Assembly (NCBI GenBank): GCA_937988885.1
Contig: CALKHR010000098.1
Coordinates: 48,945-112,944 of the forward strand
Source of the DNA: an uncultured Roseiflexaceae bacterium
GTDB lineage: Bacteria > Chloroflexota > Chloroflexia > Chloroflexales > Roseiflexaceae
Length of the DNA stretch: 64,000 nucleotides
Direction of reading: 5' to 3'
Part shown: positions 8,367-17,096 of the stretch, in pieces
How positions within the stretch are numbered: the first letter of the stretch is position 1
Layout of the letters: every line of letters starts with the position of its first letter
Made by a program: the position numbers and the translations under genes
Notes under the pieces: model-generated
Seen by the model: the letters and a program-made list of their open reading frames with translations, nothing else
The model's database searches: none
Told to the model about the DNA's origin: nothing

Positions 8367-9173
8367 TTACAAAGTACTAAAGACTTGATCGACCAATGCA
8401 CGAGCTTCGGTCATTGGTTGGCGGACACGACTTGCTCCGAACGTGCGAATCGCACCATTCTCGAAGAAATTCAGTGCAACGGCAACTTGATCGTGAGTAG
8501 CAGTACTCAAATCCTCGATGCCAGCACGTCCGTATGCATCGCGCAACAGCGCTTGAGCTGAAAGCCCTAGAGCGTTACTGATCACCCGCTCGATCTCCGG
8601 GAACAAGCTCTCCGTAAGGTTAGTCTCACGCTTCTCGATCAGGCCACTTTGGAGCAGTTCGGCGATGATCTCGCAAGTGCGCATTTCGCCGAGTCCGCTT
8701 CGTTGGGCGATCTGAGCGATAGTATTTTTGCCGTTAACCATCGTCAGCACGCGCCACTCATCGGCCTCAAGGTTGATTTCACTGCCCGTCGAAGCAGGAT
8801 TTGGCACTAATCGGGGAACCATCGTGAGTGAAGGCACTTGCTCTTGGATCTTCGCCCATGCATCCTGACGCATGATCCCTTCCATGATGATCATCTCATT
8901 ACTCTGCGTAATGGTTGGTACATCGAGGTGGACATCATCATGGAAGCGGAAGGGGCCTGAGGCGAAGGTGAAGAAGGTATACGCAGCTTCCAGCGGAGGC
9001 AAATTGCCTAGCTGCGCACCGATAATCTTCCCATCGCGGAAGTAAAGCCAACCTTCAAACTGCTGCTGACCGCGCCGACCCTGAAGAAACACAGCACCGG
9101 TCTTTTTGCTGAGGTCCACCAACTGGATGATATCGGTCAGAGGGAATTCGCTCAAATCGCCTTCAAGTGCCAT
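8367..9173 (-). CDS. DUF4388 (PATAN-like) domain protein
   Basis: A protein of about 268 residues. The first 100 residues match DUF4388: MALEGDLSEFPLTDIIQLV, then a sequence in which KTGAVFLQ and the FRDGKIIGAQLG strand are typical. A winged-helix-like region follows (about residues 145-195, with NGKNTIAQIAQRSGL), and the last 70 residues are helical. Such proteins commonly occur with MglA-type GTPases and Roadblock proteins, as here, and are thought to act in polarity or signalling. The start is uncertain between ATG 9173, which matches family starts, and GTG 9188. Confidence 0.85.
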   Translation of the reverse strand: MALEGDLSEFPLTDIIQLVDLSKKTGAVFLQGRRGQQQFEGWLYFRDGKIIGAQLGNLPPLEAAYTFFTFASGPFRFHDDVHLDVPTITQSNEMIIMEGIMRQDAWAKIQEQVPSLTMVPRLVPNPASTGSEINLEADEWRVLTMVNGKNTIAQIAQRSGLGEMRTCEIIAELLQSGLIEKRETNLTESLFPEIERVISNALGLSAQALLRDAYGRAGIEDLSTATHDQVAVALNFFENGAIRTFGASRVRQPMTEARALVDQVFSTL

Positions 9174-9233
9174 AGCCTTCACAGTCACATATCGCTGTTT
9201 ATAGGAGGCGAATATAGAGAATGCCGATAAATG

Positions 9234-9278
9234 GTAGGCATCAGCGAGCGCATGAGCGGCTCATTGAGCGACGCCTAC
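9234..9278 (-). terminator. Imperfect hairpin between mglA and the DUF4388 gene
   Basis: GTAGGC and GCCTAC enclose an interrupted stem rich in GAGC/GCTC. It lies in the 151-base gap after the mglA stop and may attenuate read-through into the next gene. There is no T run. Confidence 0.35.
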
Positions 9279-9324
9279 TTGCTCTAAACACCCTCTATAT
9301 TGGCCAGCTACAACAAGCGGCAGG

Positions 9325-9900
9325 TTAGAGCTTGCTGATAACCAGCTTGCTGATAGCTTTAAGCGTATCGAAGATACCGACACCTGTAGTTGCGATACCT
9401 TCGTAGCGCTGCCAATTCATCGTGTTGAGATACTTATCGAGTGTTGCGACCGGTAGTGCGCCAGGAACATCACGTTTGTTGTATTGGAGCACTACAGGGA
9501 AATCCTGAAACTTCTTATTCTGCTTCGTAATGTTGACGGCTAACTCGCGCAAGCTCTTGATGTTATCCTCAAGTTTGTGCTTTTGCGAATCTGCAACAAA
9601 TACCACTCCATCGGCACCGTTCAACACCGCCACACGGGTGCGCTCGTAGAGCACTTGACCGGGGACGGTATAAAGATGAAAGCGGGTTTGAAAGCCTCGC
9701 ACTTTGCCGAGGTCGAGCGGCAGAAAGTCGAAGAACAGCGTGCGTTCCGTCTCGGTAGCAATCGAGAGTAACTCTCCTTTCGCTTCTTTCGAGACTTGCG
9801 CATGAATATACTGCAAGTTACTGGTCTTACCGCCCATACCTGGACCGTAATACACAATCTTGCAATGGATTTCACGCGCGGCGACATTGATCAGGGCCAT
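9325..9900 (-). CDS. mglA: MglA-like Ras-superfamily GTPase
   Basis: A 191-residue small GTPase. The P-loop GPGMGGKTSN begins near residue 19, the PM3 region reads TVPGQ in place of the Ras DxxG, and NKRD supplies guanine specificity. Family knowledge: MglA defines the leading pole in gliding bacteria and is switched by a Roadblock partner, which is encoded directly upstream (9997-10491). AGAGG lies four bases before ATG. The context supports a polarity or motility module; the symbol is used in the family sense only. Confidence 0.92.
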   Translation of the reverse strand: MALINVAAREIHCKIVYYGPGMGGKTSNLQYIHAQVSKEAKGELLSIATETERTLFFDFLPLDLGKVRGFQTRFHLYTVPGQVLYERTRVAVLNGADGVVFVADSQKHKLEDNIKSLRELAVNITKQNKKFQDFPVVLQYNKRDVPGALPVATLDKYLNTMNWQRYEGIATTGVGIFDTLKAISKLVISKL

Positions 9901-9996
9901 ATGTCCTCTCGCGTACCAAGGCCTAGCATATAAGCTGTGCGAATACGAAACCCGACCGTACAGTGGCCGGAATCGCCCACCCCACCTCGTGGTTCG

Positions 9997-10491
9997 TTAG
10001 TCGCGGAACAAAAGATCGATCGTATCTTCCATCGAGGTTCGGAATGATGAACCGAGCACATCATCGCGCGCTTTGTGTTGCTGACGCACACGTTCGAGCA
10101 CCGATCCTAGATCATCGGTTGCTTTCTTCGTCAAGACCTTCACAAGGCCAATGTGTGTGCCTTTGTTGAAGATAATGCAAAGAATCCACTGTTCTTCGAT
10201 CAAGGCGATGAACACGTTGTCGTGCACGCCTTGCTGGAAGAGCATGCGGAAATCTTTCTCGCGCAGCAGTTTTGCTACTTCGCGCGAGGACGCGAAGGTG
10301 CCGGCAATCAATGCACCTAGGGCGGTGATATCCTGCCGATTGCCGTCGCCCTGTGAAGCGATCACCTGACCGCTTTTATCGAGCAACAAGACATGGTTCG
10401 CGCCTGTATCTTCGATGAGTCGTGAAAGACACTCTTCGATCAGCGCGACTTCCTCGGTGGGAACGATCTGGCTGGTTAGCTGTGGATCCAT
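9997..10491 (-). CDS. Roadblock/LC7-domain protein (MglB-like)
   Basis: A 164-residue protein with one Roadblock/LC7 fold: an N-terminal helix (EEVALIEECLSRLIEDTGANHVLLLDKSGQ region), a central helix with TALGALIAGTFASSREVAKLL, and a C-terminal strand pair around ILCIIFNKGTHIGLVK. Such proteins act as homodimeric activators of MglA GTPases. It is the first gene of the Roadblock - mglA - DUF4388 set. AGGA sits seven bases before ATG 10491. Confidence 0.9.
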   Translation of the reverse strand: MDPQLTSQIVPTEEVALIEECLSRLIEDTGANHVLLLDKSGQVIASQGDGNRQDITALGALIAGTFASSREVAKLLREKDFRMLFQQGVHDNVFIALIEEQWILCIIFNKGTHIGLVKVLTKKATDDLGSVLERVRQQHKARDDVLGSSFRTSMEDTIDLLFRD

Positions 10492-10557
10492 GGGCAGTCC
10501 TACCTTATCGTGCGAGATCCCAAGGCGAGTCGACAGCGTGGTCGGTCAACCGTCGCA

Positions 10558-10563
10558 ATTATA
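10558..10563 (-). promoter_or_regulatory. -10 hexamer before the Roadblock-mglA genes
   Basis: A perfect TATAAT on the minus strand, about 67 bases before the Roadblock start. The -35 region is weak. The rest of the gap 10564-10838 contains no gene that I can support. Confidence 0.4.
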
Positions 10564-10838
10564 GCACACCAGGACTATCTTGCGCCGAGTATCCTCGGCA
10601 CAGCAACATTGCCAACCATACCCAGCGTTAAAGACAACAAGTGATTGCTTTGAGTGATCGCTACTGCAACTGCGGTTGCTACCACGATAGTCATTATACT
10701 ACAAATCCTGAGAAAATCTGTACCAAACTGCGAGCGATTGGTGTGCACGTTGATGAAATTGTTGGAGCAGCCAGCAAAATCGGGGGTGACACAGTAGTGC
10801 ATCGCCCTACTGGTACGCCCGTCAAGAGTGGCAGCACA

Positions 10839-11126
10839 TCACGATTCTGAGCCATTGTTACGGTCTCGCTCCTTTGGAGGGCGGCCCGTGCGAATATTGC
10901 GCAGCGAATGAATCGTAGCTGTTAGCGCCCGATCCGCCCAACCGTAAATTGTTGGACGACTTTTACTCAGATCTTCCGCGATCTGCGTTACATTCGTGCG
11001 ATACTCAGGATCAAACGTTGCTAGGTTGATGCGTGCCGACGCGACGATCTGCAAGATTTCTTCTTCAGTCAGATCATGATCGCGAATAAGTTTTTTTGCT
11101 CGCTTACTGCTGGTCTCGAGGCGCAT
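10839..11126 (-). CDS. Small helix-turn-helix protein
   Basis: A 95-residue protein. A helical N-terminus (RAKKLIRDHDLTEEEILQIVA) is followed by a helix-turn-helix-like segment, VTQIAEDLSKSRPTIYGWAD (about residues 47-66), and a basic tail (GRPPKERDR). The start ATG 11126 is chosen because AAGGAG lies seven bases upstream and a good promoter lies 80 bases upstream; longer in-frame starts would cover that promoter. It is probably a DNA-binding protein. Its targets are unknown. Confidence 0.7.
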   Translation of the reverse strand: MRLETSSKRAKKLIRDHDLTEEEILQIVASARINLATFDPEYRTNVTQIAEDLSKSRPTIYGWADRALTATIHSLRNIRTGRPPKERDRNNGSES

Positions 11127-11208
11127 AGGCGCGCTCCTTGCCATCGCCATGCTTGTTGTATTCGCCGTCAGACGGGGACAGCAGGCGTTAGAAGTGTAAG
11201 TCTTTATC

Positions 11209-11237
11209 ATCATAGCATAGCAATGCCTTACTGTCGA
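11209..11237 (-). promoter_or_regulatory. Sigma-70-type promoter of the small HTH gene
   Basis: On the minus strand TCGACA (11232-11237) and TATGAT (11209-11214) are separated by exactly 17 bases. Transcription would start near 11202, leaving a leader of about 75 bases. The remainder of 11238-11501 shows nothing further. Confidence 0.6.
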
Positions 11238-11501
11238 GTCTTTTTTGTAAACAGTAATTTTCCAATTTGACAGTGGATTTATGCATGGCCTATGCCGGAT
11301 GACCGATCTACTGCGCCCCACAAAGGATCTCGTTTTCACATGGCAGTGCCAGGGACCGTTTCCCGAATCCGATAGCTTGTAAGTCTTAACAGCTCTCTTT
11401 GCTCATCGATTGTAAAGTGTAAAGGTTTGTCGAATTTCGCCTCCTTACTATCCGCTTTCCTTCGTTGAGCACGTTGCATCAAGGGGTGGGCTTGAAATGC
11501 A

Positions 11502-11536
11502 CAAACAGGACGCCCAACATGTGAGCGTCCTGTTTG
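11502..11536 (-). terminator. Hairpin after hsp20
   Basis: CAAACAGGACGC (11502-11513) pairs perfectly with GCGTCCTGTTTG (11525-11536), loop 11 bases, 12 bases beyond the hsp20 stop. No long T run follows. Confidence 0.6.
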
Positions 11537-11547
11537 CGAAATGATGC

Positions 11548-11994
11548 TTAGTTGTTGGAGATCTCGATCGGCTGCGCCGGCATGACATTGATGGCGATGC
11601 GGCGCGGCTTGCTTTCCTCGGCCTTCGGAATCTCCAGTCGCAAAACACCATCGCTGAGGGTCGCCTCGATCTCATCGCTCTTGACCCGCGAGGGGAGCGT
11701 AATGCTGCGCTGGAAGGAGCCGTAGCGGCGCTCTACGCGATGGTACGTGCGATTCTCTTCGCTGGTCTTGTGCATCTCACCCTTGATGGTCAGCACGTTG
11801 TTCTCAACGGTGACGGTGAGATCCTCCGCCTTCAAACCCGGCACCGCCATCTCCACCAGGAAGCTGTTGTCAGTCTCGCTTAGGTCGAGCGCCGGGATGA
11901 TGTTGGTGCGCACCAACGGCGAACGAGCATCCTCGAAGAAGTTGCGCAGCGAGAGAAGTTCAGTAACAGGATCCCAACGTGTAATGGTAGCCAT
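11548..11994 (-). CDS. Small heat-shock protein, Hsp20 family
   Basis: A 148-residue ATP-independent holdase chaperone. The alpha-crystallin domain spans about residues 35-130: PALDLSETDNSFLVEMAVPGLKAEDL opens it, GSFQRSITLPSRV and the LSDGVLRLEIPK strand close it, and the C-terminal tail holds an IEI-type anchoring motif. The start ATG 11994 follows AAGGAG; an ATG six codons upstream lacks a site. No CIRCE or HAIR element is visible upstream, but a TGTGTC-N4-GACACA inverted repeat is. Confidence 0.94.
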   Translation of the reverse strand: MATITRWDPVTELLSLRNFFEDARSPLVRTNIIPALDLSETDNSFLVEMAVPGLKAEDLTVTVENNVLTIKGEMHKTSEENRTYHRVERRYGSFQRSITLPSRVKSDEIEATLSDGVLRLEIPKAEESKPRRIAINVMPAQPIEISNN

Positions 11995-12055
11995 GGTTTT
12001 GCTCCTTTTCATTTATTTCAATTTGGGTAGCTAGCTCACTAGTTGCAGCAGTGTT

Positions 12056-12071
12056 TGTGTCACTCGACACA
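12056..12071. promoter_or_regulatory. Inverted repeat in the hsp20 / kinase divergent region
   Basis: TGTGTC-ACTC-GACACA is a perfect 6-bp inverted repeat between the divergent hsp20 and kinase genes, in a position suited to an operator. No regulator is known for it. Confidence 0.25.
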
Positions 12072-12138
12072 TTGCCTTGTTGCTGTTTCATAGTATAGAG
12101 CCGCTGTGTTAGAATGACATAGAAGGAGCATTAGAGCC

Positions 12139-13848
12139 ATGTTAGAGTCAGTTGACCAGCGGCTGCGCCAACGTGAATTCTTGCTCCAGATAAGTCGAGC
12201 TTTAACGGCGCAGTTAGATTTAACGAGTGTGCTCAATTTGGTGATCGATGTGGCTGTCGATTTATTGGCGGGCACATCGGGCCTGATTGCGCTGCACGAG
12301 GACGATGGCAACCTGCATGTGCGTGCAGCTTCACGGATTCCGCAGAGTGTGTGGCCCGCTTTTTCCGAGCTATTGGCCACATCGCTTCACGATGCGCACG
12401 CTATGGGTCTTCGCCTGCAGGAGATCGCTGCTGATGTGCAATTGCCCCTGCGTCAGGTGATCGCGTTGCCGTTGGCTTTCCGCCAAACTACGGTCGGCGT
12501 GATCTACGTGTTCCGCGCAGCCGTGAATGTGGCGTTCTCACAAGACGATAAACAGTTTCTCCAGACGTTTGCTGATCAGGCGGCGATTGCGGTGAGTAAT
12601 GCGCGGTTGTATGAGGGGGTGCTGCGCGAGAAGCAGCGCCTCGATGCGCTTATCGAGCAGAGCGCCGATGGGGTGATGATCCTCGACAATCGCTGGCGTA
12701 TTACGACTTTTAATCGCTCCATGGAGTTGTTGTCGGGCTGGCCTCGCGAGGAGGCGCTCGGTCGTCCATGTGCCGAGGTGTTGGCGATTCATACGACCCA
12801 GGGAATCAATATCTGTCTGGTCGATTGTCCGCTGCAGCGACGCCCACTGCCCGCGAACCCGATGGTGGAAGGCTGGGTGACGGCTCGCGATGGGCGGCGG
12901 CGCTATGTACAGAGCCGCTACGCGGTGCAGCGCGGGCCGCAGGGGCAGTTTTTGGGCGCGATAGCCAATGTGCGCGACATCACTCAGCAGAAGATCGAGG
13001 AGGAGACGCAGAACACGTTCATCTCCGTGATCTCGCACGAGTTGAAGACGCCCGTCAGTATTATCAAAGGGTACGCTGAGACGCTGAGCCGAGAGGATGC
13101 TCATTGGGACGAGGCGACGTTGCGCGATGGTTTGCAGGTCATCAGCGAGGAGGCCGATCGGCTCGCGCATCAGATCGGCGATCTGCTCGAAACGTCGCGT
13201 TTGTACGCCGGTGGTATGCGCCTTGAGTTGTCCGAATGGTCGCTTCCGCCGTTGATTGGGCAGGTGGTCGAGCGATTCGCGGCACAGGCGAGCGATGCGT
13301 TCAGCTTTGAACTGCGCGTGCCCGACGATCTACCTTCGGTGTACGCCGATTATGAGCGGACTCGTTCGGTATTGGAGAATTTGATCTCGAACGCGGTGAA
13401 GTATAGCCCCGATGGCGGCACGATTCGCGTGTCGGCGCGAGTCGATGGTCAACATGTGATTGTTTCGGTGAGTGATCAGGGCATTGGCATTCCGCAGAGT
13501 GAGCAGGAGCGTCTGTTCCGGCCTTTTTATCGTGTGGATAACCGTTTGCGCCGCGATACGCAGGGTGCGGGTTTGGGATTGTTCTTGTCGAAGGCGATCG
13601 TGGAGGCGCAGGGCGGGCATATGTGGGTGTCGAGTCACCCGGGCCGTGGTTCGCGCTTCTCGTTCACGCTGCCGCAGGCGACGATACGGCTTCCCAGTTC
13701 GCACGATGAACCGCAGGAGTTGGCTCCCGATGAACGCCAGTTGGCTGTGGTGGGCTTCGCCCCAATGCTTCCAGATGCGCGACAACTCCCGGGCGAGGGC
13801 GACACGACAACTGTGTTCGATGAACCCAATGCTGCTGATGAAGACTGA
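12139..13848 (+). CDS. GAF-PAS sensor histidine kinase
   Basis: A 569-residue soluble kinase. It has a GAF domain (about residues 28-158), a PAS domain (165-285, with the DGVMILD start and the GAIANVRDITQ end), a HisKA box VISHELKTPVS with His300, and a HATPase region with N-box LENLISNAVKYS, G1 DQGIGIP and G2 GAGLGLFLSKAIVEAQGG. The C-terminal 45 residues are low-complexity and acidic. AAGGAG precedes ATG. The next gene, 32 bases downstream, encodes its evident OmpR-type partner. Input is presumably a cytoplasmic ligand or redox signal. Confidence 0.93.
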   Translation: MLESVDQRLRQREFLLQISRALTAQLDLTSVLNLVIDVAVDLLAGTSGLIALHEDDGNLHVRAASRIPQSVWPAFSELLATSLHDAHAMGLRLQEIAADVQLPLRQVIALPLAFRQTTVGVIYVFRAAVNVAFSQDDKQFLQTFADQAAIAVSNARLYEGVLREKQRLDALIEQSADGVMILDNRWRITTFNRSMELLSGWPREEALGRPCAEVLAIHTTQGINICLVDCPLQRRPLPANPMVEGWVTARDGRRRYVQSRYAVQRGPQGQFLGAIANVRDITQQKIEEETQNTFISVISHELKTPVSIIKGYAETLSREDAHWDEATLRDGLQVISEEADRLAHQIGDLLETSRLYAGGMRLELSEWSLPPLIGQVVERFAAQASDAFSFELRVPDDLPSVYADYERTRSVLENLISNAVKYSPDGGTIRVSARVDGQHVIVSVSDQGIGIPQSEQERLFRPFYRVDNRLRRDTQGAGLGLFLSKAIVEAQGGHMWVSSHPGRGSRFSFTLPQATIRLPSSHDEPQELAPDERQLAVVGFAPMLPDARQLPGEGDTTTVFDEPNAADED

Positions 13849-13880
13849 TTAGCACGCTTGGCGCGTGACGAGGCTGTGTT

Positions 13881-14588
13881 ATGTCTGATCTTAAAGATAA
13901 ACTTGTGCTTGTGGTCGATGACGAGCCACGCATGATCACATTTATGCGGATGAATTTGGAGTTGGAGGGCTGCCGGGTGATCAGCGCGCCAAACGGCAAA
14001 GAGGCGCTCCAGCAGGTGCGCGAAGAGATGCCGGATGTGGTGCTGCTCGATATTATGATGCCTGGTATGGATGGCTTCGAGACCCTCAAACGGCTGCGGC
14101 AGTTCTCGCAGGTGCCGGTCATCTTCCTGACGGCCAAGGACGAGGAAGAGGATCGCATCAAAGGTTTGGAACTCGGCGCTGACGATTACGTGGGCAAGCC
14201 ATTTAGCCATCGCGAGTTGGTGAGCCGCATTCGGGCGGTGTTGCGCCGCCACTACACGCCGCCGCCCACGCCGCAGACGACCGTGAAGGTTGATGATCGG
14301 TTGACGATCGATTTTGCCCGTCGCGAGGTGTTGGTGGACGGCGAGCGCGTGAACCTGCGCCCAACCGAGTATCGTTTGCTGTACCATCTGGTGCAAAACG
14401 CTGGCTATGTGATGACGCACGAGCAGTTGTTGACGCGCGTTTGGGGGCCGGAATATCACGATGAGACGCATTATCTGCGGTTGTATGTGACGTATTTGCG
14501 CCAGAAGATCGAGGAGGACCCCGCGCATCCGAAGTACATTTTGAACGAACGTGGGGTTGGGTATCGCTTTGTTGATCTGAAGAAATGA
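13881..14588 (+). CDS. OmpR/PhoB-family response regulator
   Basis: A 235-residue transcription regulator. The receiver domain has DDE at 13-15, phospho-acceptor Asp57 (LLDIMMPGMDG) and Lys in VGKPF. The winged-helix domain (about 135-232) includes LRPTEYRLLYHLVQNAG, the recognition helix region HYLRLYVTYLRQKIEEDP and the GVGYRF wing. It is cotranscribed with the GAF-PAS kinase and followed by a strong terminator. Confidence 0.95.
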   Translation: MSDLKDKLVLVVDDEPRMITFMRMNLELEGCRVISAPNGKEALQQVREEMPDVVLLDIMMPGMDGFETLKRLRQFSQVPVIFLTAKDEEEDRIKGLELGADDYVGKPFSHRELVSRIRAVLRRHYTPPPTPQTTVKVDDRLTIDFARREVLVDGERVNLRPTEYRLLYHLVQNAGYVMTHEQLLTRVWGPEYHDETHYLRLYVTYLRQKIEEDPAHPKYILNERGVGYRFVDLKK

Positions 14589-14620
14589 TAGCGTGCTTTA
14601 TTATCAGCTTGGCTGTAGGG

Positions 14621-14665
14621 TGAGGAATAGGTACTACGTGATAGTGATGCCTATTCCTCATTTTT
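14621..14665 (+). terminator. Rho-independent terminator of the kinase/regulator operon
   Basis: TGAGGAATAGG (14621-14631) pairs perfectly with CCTATTCCTCA (14650-14660), followed by TTTTT. ACTA/TAGT extends the stem internally. Confidence 0.9.
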
Positions 14666-14691
14666 CATATTGCTCGATGAGCATGTAGTGA

Positions 14692-16380
14692 GTGAACTTT
14701 ATTATGCTTGGGATTGTGATTATCTGGCTTCGGAATGCGGTACGCAGCATACGGAATGGCTGGCGGCGGCTGTGGCGTTTACGGGTCGATTATGTGCAGA
14801 TCGAGTTGAGCGGTCACTTGCCTGAATTTGCTCCCGCGCAGCGCTGGTGGCAGCGTCGGCTGATGCCTGGCCGCGAGTCCGAGCATCTGCAAGGGCTGCG
14901 CCGTAAGTTCGAGCAGATCTGCTCCGACCCGAACACCCGCGGCGTGTTGTTGCGGATCAATGGCTTGGAGGCCGGTTGGGCCACGTTGCAGAGCTTGCGC
15001 GATGAATTGGCATTGGTGCGCCGCAGCGGCAAACGGGTGGTGGCGTATGTGCTGACGCCGGATACGGCTGGCTACTACGTGGCGTGCGCCGCCGATGAGA
15101 TTATTCTGCCGCCCACAGCGATGCTGTTGCTGATAGGCTTGCGCAGTGAGGTGCAGTTTCTGAAGCCCGCGCTGGATAAAGTCGGCATCGAGTTTGAGGT
15201 TGAGGCTGTGTCGCCCTACAAAGCGGCGGGCGAGCAGTTTGTGCGATCGGATATGTCGCCTGAGAACCGCGAGCAGTTGGAGCGCCTGCTCGATGCGCGC
15301 TTTAATGCCCTGGTTGGGGCGATCAGCGCGAGCCGCGAGTTGAGTGCCGAGCAGGTGCGGGCGGTGATCGATCGTGCGCCGTTGGGGGCGCAGGCCGCGC
15401 TCGAAGCGGGTTTGGTCGATGCGCTCTGCTACGAGGATGAATTGGCCGAGCGGCTCAAAGTCGGCACCGAAGCGCCGATCATTCAGGAGTGGGACGATGC
15501 AAAAGGCGCGTTGCGTCTGCAGCCGCTCACATTCCAGCGCAAAATGGTGGGCGTGGTGACGGTCGAGGGCACGATCGCGATGGGCACCAGTCGCTCTCTG
15601 CCGGTGCCCATCCCGCAGGTCGGCGGGCAACAGGCTGGGGCCGATAGTGTCATCCAAGCGTTGCGCCAGGCCGAGCAGCACCCGCGTGTTGCGGCGGTTG
15701 TGCTGTACGTCAATTCGCCCGGCGGCGATGCGTTTGCTTCGGACCTCATTTGGCGCGAGGTGCTGCGATTGGGCAAGAAGAAGCCGGTGGTGGTGGCGAT
15801 GGGCGATGCGGCGGCATCGGGCGGCTACTACATCGCGGCCCCCGCGCAGAGCATCGTTGCACAGCCGGGGACGCTGACGGGCAGCATCGGTGTGGTGATG
15901 ATGCGCCCGATCGTGGAGGGCTTGTTGGAGCGCATTGGCGTGAACACGGTCGTGTTGAGCCGTGGCGCACACAGCGGTCTGCTATCGATCGCTCATGCGC
16001 CGAATGATGACGAGCGCCAAGCCTTGCGCAATCTGATCGCCCGTTCCTACGAGGAATTCAAGCAGCGCGTGCGCGATGGGCGCAAGCTCAGCGACGAACA
16101 GCTTGAGCCGATGGCCGGCGGTCGTGTGTGGATGGGCGAAGAAGCGTTACAATTAGGCTTGGTCGATCAACTTGGTGGCGTGCCCGAGGCAGTGCTGCGC
16201 GCTCAGGAGTTGGCGAAACTGCCGCTCAACCGCAACGCACGGCTGCTTCTGTTGCGCGGCAAGGACGAAACACTGCAACCACTCCCCTTCTCAACCAGCG
16301 AGCCGAGCACGCTGCTGTCGATGCTTGAGCGGTCGTTGCGCCCGCGTGTGTGGGCGATTCTACCATTCGATGTGGTGTGA
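14692..16380 (+). CDS. sppA: Signal peptide peptidase SppA, two-domain type
   Basis: Membrane-bound serine/lysine protease that degrades cleaved signal peptides. An N-terminal hydrophobic anchor (about residues 3-14) precedes two tandem ClpP-like domains. The general-base Lys177 is in SPYKAAGEQF of the first domain and the nucleophile Ser376 in GDAAASGGYYIA of the second, as in 67-kDa E. coli-type SppA. The length of 562 residues also fits. GTG 14692 and ATG 14704 are both possible starts; neither has a clear ribosome site. The next gene begins 11 bases after the stop. Confidence 0.92.
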   Translation: MNFIMLGIVIIWLRNAVRSIRNGWRRLWRLRVDYVQIELSGHLPEFAPAQRWWQRRLMPGRESEHLQGLRRKFEQICSDPNTRGVLLRINGLEAGWATLQSLRDELALVRRSGKRVVAYVLTPDTAGYYVACAADEIILPPTAMLLLIGLRSEVQFLKPALDKVGIEFEVEAVSPYKAAGEQFVRSDMSPENREQLERLLDARFNALVGAISASRELSAEQVRAVIDRAPLGAQAALEAGLVDALCYEDELAERLKVGTEAPIIQEWDDAKGALRLQPLTFQRKMVGVVTVEGTIAMGTSRSLPVPIPQVGGQQAGADSVIQALRQAEQHPRVAAVVLYVNSPGGDAFASDLIWREVLRLGKKKPVVVAMGDAAASGGYYIAAPAQSIVAQPGTLTGSIGVVMMRPIVEGLLERIGVNTVVLSRGAHSGLLSIAHAPNDDERQALRNLIARSYEEFKQRVRDGRKLSDEQLEPMAGGRVWMGEEALQLGLVDQLGGVPEAVLRAQELAKLPLNRNARLLLLRGKDETLQPLPFSTSEPSTLLSMLERSLRPRVWAILPFDVV

Positions 16381-16391
16381 GGAGTGGAAAG

Positions 16392-17093
16392 ATGCATTTC
16401 AGCCACGCTGCTACGATCTGGGAACGATTTCCTCAGTTGGTGCCGGGTGTGATGTTGGTCGAGCAGATCCACCCGGAGGTGGCGTTGGAGGATCGGTTGG
16501 AGCCGCTGTTCGCGCAGGCGCGGGCGCGGCTGGCCGATAAGAGCGAGTCGGAGTTGCCCGAGGTGGCGGCGTGGCGGCGCGCCTACAGCCAGATGGGCAT
16601 GAAGCCGACCCAGTATCGCTCGGCGGGCGAGGCGCTGTTGCGGCGGTTCCGGCGCGAGAATAGCCTGCCGCGCTTGCATCCGCTGGTCGATCTGTGCAAT
16701 GCGGTGTCGTTGGTGTTTGCGCTGCCCATAGCCGTTTTTGATCTCGATGGCGTAGCCGATTGGCTGGAAGTTCGGCCCGCTCTCGGCACTGAGCAACATC
16801 TGGCATTCAACGGCGAGATCGAACATCCAGAACCGAACGAGGTGATTTTCGCCGATGCGGCAGGCCACGCCCACGCACGACGTTGGACGTTTCGCCAGAG
16901 CCGCCGCTCGACGGTGAGTGCCTCCACGCGCCGTGTGCTGATCGTGAGTGAGGCGCTGCACGCAAGCGCCGCTGATGACATTCCCCGCCTGCTCGACACG
17001 CTCACCGAGCATATCAGCGCGTTGTGGGCCGCGCCGCGCGACCAAACGGTATTGACGGCTTCACAGCCTCGTTGGGTGACACCGACGAGTTAG
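16392..17093 (+). CDS. B3/B4 tRNA-binding-domain protein
   Basis: A 233-residue stand-alone B3/B4 domain, the fold found in the phenylalanyl-tRNA synthetase beta chain. The family pattern is clear: LHPLVDLCNAVSLVFALPI, then FDLDGVADWLEVRPA, NEVIFADAAGHAHARRW and the FRQS end. Some relatives are proposed to edit or bind aminoacyl-tRNA or to act on small substrates; the function here is unproven. The start ATG 16392 follows GGAGTGG and lies 11 bases after sppA, so the two are probably cotranscribed. It ends three bases before the convergent lipoprotein gene. Confidence 0.85.
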   Translation: MHFSHAATIWERFPQLVPGVMLVEQIHPEVALEDRLEPLFAQARARLADKSESELPEVAAWRRAYSQMGMKPTQYRSAGEALLRRFRRENSLPRLHPLVDLCNAVSLVFALPIAVFDLDGVADWLEVRPALGTEQHLAFNGEIEHPEPNEVIFADAAGHAHARRWTFRQSRRSTVSASTRRVLIVSEALHASAADDIPRLLDTLTEHISALWAAPRDQTVLTASQPRWVTPTS

Positions 17094-17096
17094 CCT

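Noticed and set aside
10641..10850. A 69-codon plus-strand frame with a Cys-rich start
   Set aside because: No ribosome site, no promoter and no second Cys pair; it overlaps the end of the small HTH gene.
11995..12138. CIRCE or HAIR heat-shock operator upstream of hsp20
   Set aside because: Neither TTAGCACTC-N9-GAGTGCTAA nor CTTGAGT-N7-ACTCAAG occurs; only an unrelated TGTGTC inverted repeat is present.
14779..15972. A 397-codon open frame antisense to sppA
   Set aside because: It is a mirror frame of a GC-rich gene with strong codon bias; the translation is His/Arg/Gln-rich low-complexity, has no ribosome site and no domain, while the other strand is a clear protease.
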